NCBI GenBank assembly: GCA_030180135.1
Contig: CM058239.1
Span: 61,325,823 to 61,389,822 of the forward strand
Reading direction: 5' to 3'
From: Orychophragmus violaceus
Lineage: Eukaryota > Streptophyta > Magnoliopsida > Brassicales > Brassicaceae
DNA: 64,000 nt
The notes under the pieces are model-generated. The model was not told where the DNA came from and did not search any database. It saw only the letters and a list, made by a program, of their open reading frames with translations. The position numbers and the translations under genes are program-made. Below are positions 44,701-54,690 of the stretch, in pieces. Every line of letters starts with the position of its first letter. Positions within the stretch are counted from its first letter, which is position 1.

Positions 44701-46265
44701 GGTGGACTTCTATGAAGTTTTTGCTTCATTATAAAGATGGGACACTATCAGAACAATTCTCGCTTTGGCTGCAGAAAAAAATATTGAAGGTTTACCAATT
44801 TGTTGTCAGAAGTGCATTTCTGCACGGAGAGTTAAAAGAAGATGTTTGTGTCGAACAACCTAGGGGATTTTGAAGTAAGAGATGAAGATGATAAGGTTTA
44901 CAAGTTGAATAAAGCATTATATAGCCTAAAATATGCTCCAAGGACATGGTATAGTCGCATTGAAGGATACTTCTTAATGGGGAGTTTTGAAAAATGTTAT
45001 TGTGAGTATACTTTCTTTATGGAGAAGAAGAACGAGGATGTCTTGTTTAGAAGTCTCTATGTTAACCATTTGATCTACACTGGTAGTTCAAACTATATGC
45101 TTGCAGAACTCAAAGATTTATTGATAAAAGAATTCTCAATGACTGGTTTAGGAAAGATGAAGTTCTTCTTAGGAGTTGAGGTTAGTCAAGATGAAAAAGG
45201 AATATTAATTAACCAACAAAGGTACGCAAAAGAAACAATGAAAATTATGGTATGGTTGAGTGAAATGCGGTATATAATCCAATAGTCACATGGTACAAAC
45301 TATCAAAGGTGGGAGCAGGAGTAGCAGTGGATTCAACGATGTTTAAACAATTTGTGGGCAGTGAAGTAATTAACTGCCATTAGATCAGACTTAATGTATT
45401 ATGTAAATTTGGTCATTGGGTACATGAAAAATCCTAGAGAGTAACACATGCTACCCACTAAGAGGATTATATGGTATGTACAAGGCACATCTGCATATGG
45501 TATTCGTTCTATGCCATGATGAGAGCAAAGGTTAGTCTGGTATGTTGATAGTGATTACGCATGAGACGTGGATGATAGAAGAAGTATTGTTGGATACATG
45601 TTTATGCTGGGAAGAGGGGAAATCTCATGGGCCTCAAAGAAATAACTGATAGTGTGTCAACATGTATGGCTGCCTCATATGAAGTGTGTCAAGCGGTCTG
45701 GCTGAGGAATGTGTTGGAAGAAGTAAGGCCATACCAATGAGAAGGTACAACTTTTTACTGTGATAAGATTTCACACTATTAAACTATAAAAAAACCCGGT
45801 GTTTCACGGAAGGACTAAGCACATACATGTGCGATATCACCTTTTGTGTGAGTCGGTGAATGATGGTACCATAAAACTTAATTATTGTTCAACACAAGAC
45901 TAATTATCGGATATCATGATTAAGCCAGTCAAGATGGAAGTTTTTTAAAAAGCTCAGAAGTAGAATGGGAATATGCACCAAGGAAGAGTAAACTGAAAGG
46001 AGATGTTTTGAGTTTAAGGGAGAGACTGAAGAATAAAACATTGACGTTTAGTTAAGTTTGAATGTTTCAGAAGTGACTAAGTCATTCTGAATTATTGGAG
46101 TAAAATTAGGAGTATGTTTAGTTGTTAATTGAGTTAGAAGTGGAAGCAAGTAGTTTTTGTAAAAGTCTATATAAAGACCAATATTTTTTTAAGAATGATG
46201 CAAGTGAAATATTCAGTTTAGAACACATGTTTCCTTTGTTTTCTAAATCACTTTGCAAATAATAG
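41766..46265 (+). mobile_element. Old Copia element E
   Basis: Short LTRs of about 250 bp (41766-42017 and 46026-46265) share a TATATAAAGACCAA core and AATAAAACATTG start but are clearly diverged. The primer site TGGTATCAGAGC begins at 42019. A purine run (AAGGGAGAGAC) precedes the 3' LTR. No target duplication could be matched. The coding region is full of stops. It belongs to another Copia lineage than A-D. Confidence 0.75.
42067..45960 (+). pseudogene. Decayed Gag-Pol of element E
   Basis: In order and in shifting frames: gag start PQFDGDYEH (about 42090); zinc knuckle CHKMGHYKAEC (about 42791-42825); protease LDSGC (about 42930); HNRFGHLNQ (about 43331); integrase HSDIFGLITP (about 43520-43555); RT with KLNKALYSLKYAPRTWY (about 44900); a mutated YVDD as YVNHLIYTG (about 45058-45084); FSMTGLGKMKFFLGVEV (about 45137-45183); RNase H pieces near 45540-45720. 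No long frame survives except about 147 aa in RT. Confidence 0.8.
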
Positions 46266-46411
46266 AGATTTGGAATGGAGGTCCACAGATGGAGGCGGTT
46301 AGAGTGTTACCAGTAGTATTAGAGACGAACCCAGATGAGTCCGGAATCATGTGGCTCACACCTCGGGATGATAGTCGTAGTGCACAACGTTGACGTTCAG
46401 AGTGGGAGTGA

Positions 46412-46581
46412 TTGTACACCCTGATTTCTAGAATATTTTGGTGCAACAAGAGAGGTTTAAAAGAATTTTGTTTGATTTAACACACTTAACGTTTTCGTTA
46501 CTTTTTTAGAAGAAGCTCTAGAATTAAGCATGTTTGACTTGGAGCAGTTTAATGATGAGTGACCTAACGAATAGTCATTTT
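46412..46581 (+). repeat. Old Gypsy-type LTR start, host of element D
   Basis: The purine run AGAGTGGGAGTGAT is followed by TGTACACCCTGATTT, which looks like the polypurine tract and LTR start of a Tekay-like Gypsy element (TGTCACACCC type). It is cut by element D at 46581 and resumes at 53850. Family assignment is tentative. Confidence 0.4.
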
Positions 46582-47305
46582 TGTTGGATTCCCTAGGATC
46601 AAGGGTTTGTGTTATTGAATCTAAGAACTGACCTCGTGTTTACCTGGAGATTGGCAGCGGAATAGAGTCAGATAAACGAGATCGAGAACGCCTCAGATGC
46701 TGCGCCTCTACTTCAGTCCACACGCACACAAGCTGGAATCCGCCGGGATGCTAGTGCCGAGAATCGGATCTCCTGGGGATCTGTGAGTTTCTGTGTCTCT
46801 GCTTTCTCTCTGAGAAGCAACAACGACGGCTAGGGCTCAGGTCGATCATCTAAGACTATATATATCGGCCTGGGATGACGGAAAACGACCGTCGGATCAA
46901 ACCCGACTCGTTTAAGTCATTAACTCGAAACGTCAGTCTCGAGGCCCAATGTGCATCGATCGACACACTTACTGTATCGATCGACACACCCATTCGAAAA
47001 CCTGCGTCGATCGACACACTCATTGCATCGATCGACACACCTTTTCAAAACTCAACTCAATGTGTATCCAATACACATTGATCGGATCATATGTCAATGA
47101 TCAATCCCATACAAAGTGTATCCAGCTTGCTTAGGTGTGTGACCCTGTAGGTTCACACGATACTAGAAATGAGTTACAACTCATTTGTCATAAGCGGTTT
47201 CTAGCAAAACATTACGACTACCCAGTATCATATGAATTGTCCGATCTCGACAATACAACTATCTTTAGAGTAAGTACAATGTGATTTTAGGACACAGTCC
47301 CAACA
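46582..47305 (-). repeat. 3' LTR of element D
   Basis: 724 bp. U3 holds four TGTGTCGATCG boxes (46955-46968, 46976-46989, 47006-47019, 47027-47040 on the plus strand as ATCGATCGACACAC or GTCGATCGACACAC), a 10-bp perfect hairpin at 47058-47080 and a TATA box (46856-46868). Confidence 0.92.
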
Positions 47306-48110
47306 ATCTCCCACTTGTACTTAAATCATCTATTCCCACAATCCCTTTGCCGCTATATCTCGATATGGCATAAGGCAAGAAACTGTGTCATCCTTATTAT
47401 AGCCAACATCATGTTCATCGAACTCCTGATCTATACTGATAAAAACAAACGACTGACAATCACCTCGTTTGAGCACGGCCATGCATTTTCTCAGTATCAA
47501 ATCTTCGATGGGCCCTGAGATATTTATCTCCTGTTATACAGAGGGACAAATCCCTTCTTGTTCCATCCCCGTTTCTACACGCACTTCATGATACGCCTAA
47601 GCAATGCCGTTATAGCCGCCAGTTACGGAACGACGTTTGACAAGGTCAAAGCGCACCAATTCATATGCTAGAAAGCATGATGAACTCAGGTCTAAGGACT
47701 ATACTCTATAGTCGTAATGAGAACCTCCCATGACACTGATATAACTATCCTGTGGAGTTCTCATTAGCGGGTCATGTTCGATCATATGTTCACCAACATA
47801 TATCTATGTGATTGACGTTGATACTCATATCAATGACTCCATGAAACTTAGTCATACGTCACCTCACATACCAGCCTTAACGGTTGTTAGTGTCCCACTT
47901 CAACAACCTACGACCAGGGACTAACATAATTTTATGTCATCTCTCACTTATAGGGTTTCATGATCAAGTCCTCAACTTGATGACCTATAAAATGAACATA
48001 AAATACTTGGGACCATTATTCAATTATCCAATAATCAAATAATGCTGATGTCAGTTTTTCATAAATATGACCATATCATGTCTATCTGAACATCATAACT
48101 AACATAACTC
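47306..48110 (-). other. 3' untranslated region of element D
   Basis: Non-coding. Polypurine tract complement at 47306-47318 and conserved hairpins at 47697-47713 and 47882-47908. Confidence 0.6.
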
Positions 48111-50575
48111 CCACTAGAATCAAGACCACATCTTCAGATATCTAGTACCTACAGCAACAGTATGAAACTCATGCTTAGGTTGTGAGAGATGCTGCGGTGT
48201 TCTTGCTTGGAACCATTCCAACAAACCACACCGCTATTCTTTAATAAGCACTATTCTACGGTCCACTGCTTGGAGACCTTTCCAACAGATAGCGCCGCTA
48301 CACAGACAAAGAGACATAACCAGGTGGGAACCGGGAATCATCTTTGTCCGTCTAACTAGTCATAACAGATTCGTCATTTTTCTCAGTTGAGCAAGAACTA
48401 TCCTTAGTGTTTCTCAAACACTTGGGGATATTCCTTACAACTGTCCAGTGACTTTTACCGGAACAAATTGGTATCTTCTCGTCATGCTTTATGCGTCAGC
48501 TGCATCTAGACGAGTGCAAAATATGGCATTCATAATGGATTCTATTGCATGAGCAAAAAGGAATCACACTCATAGATACTAGCTCAGCCAGTGTCCAAGA
48601 CACTTCATCTTGCTAAGATCGATACTAGCTCAGCCAGTGTCAAAGACACTCCATCCTGCTAAGATTATTGCCACAAGACCTTTGGTGTGAAGCCATTCTT
48701 GGAATCAAGCACATTTTAAATGTCCATTACCTTATCAACATAAGGATTCTGACACGATTCAATTAGCCTTTCCAATCCATTTCAATGGATCCTTATTCCA
48801 AGAACTTTCGCGGCTTCTCCCATGTCCATCGTTAAATTTGACTTCCGACCCCAATCTTGAAAAGACTTTAGCGTCGGAACGTCGTTTATGAGATTAAGTA
48901 TGTTATAAACATACGGTGTGAGAATTGCAACTACGCTCCCATTAGTTTACTTGTAAACGCACGGTTTCTATACGTTCCTGATCAAGTCAAAACTTTTGAC
49001 CGTTTTAACAGAACATAGATTCCAACTCCAAGTTGTTTGCTTCAATCCAGAAATGGATCGGTGAAGCTAACATACATTCCTAGTTAATTTTCGGAGTTGA
49101 GGCTCACCTTCGCTTCTTTGAATTTCACAGGCTCGTCACTTTTCAATGATCAACAGATCACAACAATCGGTCATGAGGAATCACCCTCGGTTTAGTGACG
49201 GATCCATTAGGATCAGCGAACTTCAGGCTCCACAGGTGTAGATCCTACAACACTCTGTAGATCCAACCGCTGCTCCCCTTCAACAGGTTGAACAGCCTCC
49301 TGTGTTTCTCGAATTTCTTCGAGCTGTACTTTTACTCCCACTGTTCTTCTTGGAAAGAAGCTTTCTATCTAGAAGAACAGAGTTCCGAACAACAAAACTT
49401 TGTTCTCGGATTGGTTGCAAAAGTACTAAGCCTCGGTTTCCCTAGGACAACCGACGAAGCAGCCCTTATCAGATTTGGGTTCAAGTTTGTTTGTTGACAA
49501 CTGCCTTACACAAACCTTGCAATCCCAATTAATCAGAAAACATACTTGGAAATAACCCTGTCCACATACAATGTGGTGTCTTTCAACTGATTCTGATAGA
49601 AAACTATTTGGCGTAAACATATTCATTTAGAGCGAATTTTAAAAGGATAATGGAAGATTCATGTGACTCATCATTAATCGGAGCATATCTAATAAGGTCC
49701 GATTCGTTCTCTCAGAAACACCATTTAGGTTTTCAGGAGAAAAGAGCTGTGATGTGACTTCACACTCACTTAGATGATCACCCAATTCTTAACTCAAGTA
49801 TTTTCCTCCGCGATCTAATCGAGGATCTCAATACTTCTGTCAAATCTGTTCTATACTTCATTTTGGAACTCCTCAAAGGATTCCTACTCGTGTCTCATCA
49901 AAAGAACACAGCCATACTTACTGATGCCATCAATAAGGTAATGAAGTACTGAAGATTTCCTTTGGCATTAATGCTCATCGGGCCACATACATCAGTACGT
50001 GTAAGGCCCAATATGCCTCGGGCCCTTTTCTTTAGCTCTGCTAAAGAAGCCTTAGTCATTTGGCCCAGCAAGCAGAATTCATATCTCAAATGATTTATAA
50101 TCAAATAAGCCTAAAGCCCATTACAATGGAACTTCTGAATCCGCTTTACTCTATGTGGTCAAAATGACTATGCTAAGGAAAAATCGAGTTCAAGTCATCA
50201 GACTTAAACCGTTTGGTATTTATGTTATATGTACAAGCGTACATTGGTTTAAGATATAAAACCCATTATCAAAAGGGATGCTACCATATAATATTTCATT
50301 AAGATCAAAAGAGCAAAACTTGTCTTTTATCAGAATGAAAAACATCCAAATTCTTACAAGAAAATGAAAGACATCTCTGCTTAAAGCAGGTACATAGCAG
50401 CAATTACTTAATTCAAAAACCAAGATTGAAAGGCTCCTACAAGTGGAGAATATCTACGGCTCATGTAGCAACCATTGCTCCATACCAGACTCGCAGTTCC
50501 ACTTGTCCTTTCTTCAACGTTCTACTGTTGCTTAGGCCCTGCATATTTCCAAAATATCAGTACCACAACTAGTAT
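48111..50575 (-). pseudogene. Decayed Copia pol of element D
   Basis: Recognisable pieces on the minus strand: protease-like VLDTSCGTD near 50545-50580, integrase TRTDVCGPMSINAKGNLQYF near 49940-50005, RT pieces near 48880-49080 and RNase H pieces near 48160-48420. The RT-core deletion junction at about 49060-49140 matches that of B. Confidence 0.8.
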
Positions 50576-51436
50576 CTAATACATACGTAGAACTTGAAGT
50601 AATAACACAATACCTGAAGAAGAAGTACCATACATCTCCTTCATCTCTTGTGAATCTTCCAAGAATTTTATGCAATCTCTCTTCCAATGCCCTAACTCAT
50701 CACAGTAGAAGCACTTTCTAACACCAGATGGGCCGGACTTGGGCTTATATGATGACACATGCTTATCCTGATTCCAAATCTGGACGGCCCTGCCTCTACC
50801 CTTGTCAACACAAGATTTCTCAAATCTTTTACCCCTTTTGATGTCTTGCTCTGCCGTTTTGAGCATGCCATGCAGCTCAGTCAACGTCTTCGTCAAGTCA
50901 TTCTTGATATAGCTTTTGACAAACTTATCATAACTAGACGGCAGTGACTGCAGAATGATGTCAGTAGCCAACTCTAAGCTGACAGGACAATCCAGTTTTC
51001 CCAGGTTATCAATGTAACCCATCATTTTAATGACATGAGGACTCACTGGAGCATCCTCTGGTAGCTTGCACCCAGTGAGAGACTTCACCATCTGGAATCT
51101 CTCAACTCGTGCCAGATCCTGAAACTTCAGTTTCAGGCTGGTGATCATCTCTATTGGCGACTCCATGTTCTCGTATTGACTCTTCAAGTCCGAGTTCATG
51201 GTAGCCAACATCAGACCACGCACATCTACCACATCAATATAATGCTTATTCCAAGCATCATATACTGCATACGAGCGATTGGTCCCAAGCCTTTCTGGAA
51301 GAGCTTTCTCAAGGACATAGTCCTTGCTCTCCTGCTTGAGGATTAATCTCAAATTGTGATACCAATCCAGGAAATTTGATCCATTTAACTTGTCCTTCTC
51401 AAGGACGGATCGTAACGAGAAAGTAGTTTTAGACAT
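50576..51436 (-). CDS. gag: Copia Gag of element D, 286 aa
   Basis: I start it at the ATG at 51434-51436 (MSKTTFSLRSVLEKDKLNGS), because this aligns with the B and C starts and lies three bases after a TTTCAG acceptor; the frame is open further upstream (to 51526). Capsid region as in B; zinc knuckle CFYCDELGHWKRDC at 50672-50713. No stops within gag. The final residues differ from A/B because a one-base change shifts the frame just before the protease. About 286 aa is normal for a Copia Gag without pol. Confidence 0.8.
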   Translation of the reverse strand: MSKTTFSLRSVLEKDKLNGSNFLDWYHNLRLILKQESKDYVLEKALPERLGTNRSYAVYDAWNKHYIDVVDVRGLMLATMNSDLKSQYENMESPIEMITSLKLKFQDLARVERFQMVKSLTGCKLPEDAPVSPHVIKMMGYIDNLGKLDCPVSLELATDIILQSLPSSYDKFVKSYIKNDLTKTLTELHGMLKTAEQDIKRGKRFEKSCVDKGRGRAVQIWNQDKHVSSYKPKSGPSGVRKCFYCDELGHWKRDCIKFLEDSQEMKEMYGTSSSGIVLLLQVLRMY

Positions 51437-53120
51437 AGGCTGAAATTTTAATAAAAGAAAATTTTTAGTTATGAAGCTCAGGAAATGAGAAATCTTATCT
51501 AATAAGAAAACTCGCATTATATTCAAACAATGTTTCCTCTATGAATATAATGATCCAAGACCCTTACTTCACCAAAATCTGAGTGGACGACTCGCCATCA
51601 CTCAAATCTTAGTTATCTAGGTAAGCAAATCATTGCTAATTGTACCCAGTACAACTCTTGGTCGCAGATAAGACAATCCATGTCTCATCCACTCTGACGT
51701 CTCTGGGCCCAGAACTTCTGATAGCCCAGTCAAGTAAACCAATCTCTTCAATCTTGTGATCATTGACAGTCGCACTGCAAGTCTATCAATGGTCACCTGC
51801 CTTACTCATGTAATTGTGGATACCAAGGTCTCCAAGATTATCCAACAACGAAACGAGTCTTGACAGTAGACAAGATTGGTCAAGACATCAAGGTCACTTG
51901 ATATTTAGTTGAGGAAACGAAACTTTAAAAAGGTTAGTAAATCAATCTCTTAGGTCATGTAATTGTTGATGTCAAGCACTGCAAGACCATCAACACAACT
52001 ACCTGCCTTACTCATGTAATTGTGGACACCAAGCTCTTGGCAAGAGTATCACAACAACGAAATGAGTCTTGACAGTTGACCATATTGAAAACTAAGCTTT
52101 GATCTAACACACATCCAATGTGTATTAGAAAGGTTTAGAACATATTTACTTCTAATTTTAATTAAGTTTTAATTGTTCTTATTTAAGTGGGTAAGGTCAT
52201 TTGGTTCGGTTTTTTTTTTCAATCATCTGGTTCAAAACCAAACGATTACGGTTCGCATCGTCACCATATGCATCGACTGACACACTTGGTCGACACTTGA
52301 TATGCAACCTTAACCAACCCTATAACCGGTCAATCCAATTGAACCGATTCAACCAATTTTAACCAATCGCGATAACCGGTCCAATCTAATTGAACCGACT
52401 TATCCAATCAAACTGATCTTAACCAATCAAATCGGTTTATACCAATTGAGATAATCAATTCAATCCAATTGAATCAATTCATCCAATTTAAACCGATCTG
52501 ATCTACTTTTAACCAAGCATGATAACCAGTTCAATCCAATTGAACCGATTAACCAATCGCAAGGCCTGTGTCGACAGACACTAAACCTGTGTCGATCGAT
52601 ACAGTAGGGTATTAGGGAACTTTTAATCAAATTAAACCGACATAACCATGCGAGATAACCGGTTCAATCCAATTGAACCGATCTATCCTTTCGCACAGCC
52701 TGTGTCGATCGATGCACCCAGTGTGTCGATCGATGCACCCAGTGTGTCGATCGACACAGTGTGATTTCTAAATCGAAACCCAAATTTTTTAATAGGCGAA
52801 TTCGCGGTGCATCGACCGACACAAAATTGTGTCGATCGACACTAAGCAAAAACACAAGTTCTTTTGCATTTCGCAGTGCATCGACCAACACACCCAGTGC
52901 ATCGATCGATGCTGTGCGAAAACCCTAAAATAATTTTGCTGTTTTCGCGGTGTGTCGACCGACACAAGTGCGAAAACACAGTTCTTCATTTTCGATACTT
53001 ACAAATCCAAGATTCTTTTATCAAAACTAAAACTAACTAACATCAATTCAATCAAATAGTACATTAATCGAATTCCATGCTACAGATTCAATGGATTAAA
53101 CCCTATGGCTCTGATACCAC
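51437..53120 (-). other. Leader of element D with predicted intron and TGTCGATCGACA-type array
   Basis: Donor CCAG/GTAAAC in the 5' LTR (intron begins 53182) and acceptor TTTCAG ending at 51440 predict an intron of 1743 nt. From 52260 to 52975 there are about ten TGTGTCGATCGA/ATGCATCGACC-type boxes. The AGT-loop hairpin is at 51710-51720. No ORF of note. Confidence 0.6.
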
Positions 53121-53844
53121 TGTTGGATTCCCTAGGATCAAGGGTTTGTGTTATTGAATCCAAGAACTGACCTCGTGTTTACCTGGAGATTGGCAGCGGA
53201 ATAGAGTCAGATAAACGAGATCGAGAACGCCTCAGATGCTGCGCCTCTACTTCAGTCCACACGCACACAAGCTGGAATCCGCCGGGATGCTAGTGCTGGG
53301 AATCGGATCTCCTGGGGATCTGTGAGTTTCTGTGTCTCTGTTTTCTCTCTGAGAAGCAACAACGATGGCTAGGGCTCAGGTCGATCATCTAAGACTATAT
53401 ATATCGACCTGGGATGACAGAAAACGACCGTCGGATCAAACCCGACTCGTTTAAGTCATTAACTCGAAACGTCAGTCTCGAGGCCCAATGTGCATCGATC
53501 GACACACTTACTGTATCGATCGACACACCCATTCGAAAACCTGCGTCGATCGACACACTCATTGCATCGATCGACACACCTCTTCAAAACTCAACTCAAT
53601 GTGTATCCAATACACATTGATCGGATCATATGCCAATGATCAATCCCATACAAAGTGTATCCAGCTTGCTTAGGTGTGTGACCCTGTAGGTTCACACGAT
53701 ACTAGAAATGAGTTACAACTCATTTGTCATAAGCGGTTTCTAGCAAAACATTACGACTACCCAGTATCATATGAATTGTCCGATCTTGACAATACAACTA
53801 TCTTTAGAGTAAGTACAATGTGATTTCAGGACACAATCCCAACA
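53121..53844 (-). repeat. 5' LTR of element D
   Basis: 724 bp. Same U3 boxes (53494-53579), TATA box near 53395 and splice donor at 53182. Confidence 0.92.
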
Positions 53845-53849
53845 ATTTT

Positions 53850-54480
53850 GTATTGTGTGAATGAGGACAAGCGATTAAATACTTGATGTGAAGATCTGTG
53901 AGTTTTATAATCACCAAAAACGATCAAGTTGAAGTTCAAAATCAAAAGTTAAAATATGGTCTATATAAAGTGGCAGGATAGGCTAGACGCTAATAAAGCA
54001 GCTTACATACAAGTTAAGATCCAGAAAAACCATATTCATATTGATGAAGCCAAATATTCATGTAAAGGAATGATTTTCACGACTGAAATCAATATCACGC
54101 AGTTGAAACACTATCTCATCCAAACCACTCGAGGGGAAACAAATATTTGAAATAGTAGCAATGTGCACTGATCTACATGCAAATCAAGAGAGGAAGCTCA
54201 TAATTGTTTTGTTGAGACATAATTCTATAATGAAAGTATCATGGTGTCCAAGGACGATGTATACAAGAAAACTGTGGACATCACTGAAAATTAGTGCATA
54301 TCATTTGTGGTGAGTTGCCATTGTATGTGATGCTCAAAAGAAGAATTATTGTCTTTAAACGTAAAGGCCATGCCTATTTAGATACTTTTGGATGGTCAAA
54401 CTTGGAAGGAAAACCAACTTTTCTCAGTGATTTGGTTCCTTATGGTGTATGGTAGGAGTTTAAGGGAATTATATTTTATA
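53850..54480 (+). repeat. Continuation of the old Gypsy-type LTR or leader
   Basis: Resumes after D with TGTGTGAATGAGGACAAGCG. A 64-codon ORF (53956-54150) and further broken coding-like text follow, with no family recognised. No LTR end was found. Confidence 0.3.
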
Positions 54481-54690
54481 TTTTTCTAGAGGGTTTGTTT
54501 CTAACCTCTATTTTCCATTGTTTATCGTAATGTGTGATAGGTTTGAAAATTTTATTTGTGATGTTGCTTTTGTTCCCACCGAGTTTTTTATTAGCAATTT
54601 GTGATGTTGCTTTTGTTCCTACCCAATTTTATTTGTGATGTTGGTTTCTAGAGGGTTTTTTTCTAACCTCTATTTTCCATTGGTATCCGA
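54481..54690. repeat. Local direct repeats
   Basis: TTCTAACCTCTATTTTCCATTG occurs near 54500 and again near 54660; TTTGTGATGTTGCTTTTGTTCC recurs between them. Looks like old local duplication. Confidence 0.5.

Larger units (their letters stand above)
46582..53844 (-). mobile_element. Copia LTR retrotransposon D (minus strand, non-autonomous)
   Basis: LTRs 53121-53844 (5') and 46582-47305 (3'), both 724 bp, with a 5-bp duplication ATTTT (46577-46581, 53845-53849). The LTRs differ at about 12 sites by eye (1.7%). Primer site complement at 53107-53119. Gag is open, pol is decayed and lacks the same RT core as A and B. The start of its U3 (TGTTGGGATTGTGTCCTGAAATC…) resembles A and B. Confidence 0.93.

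Noticed and set aside
45781..46000. Intact RNase H end of element E
   Set aside because: Several stops interrupt it and no continuous frame remains.
52260..52975. CRISPR-like repeats and spacers in element D
   Set aside because: Units vary, spacing is irregular, and the location in a plant retrotransposon leader makes a CRISPR array out of the question.
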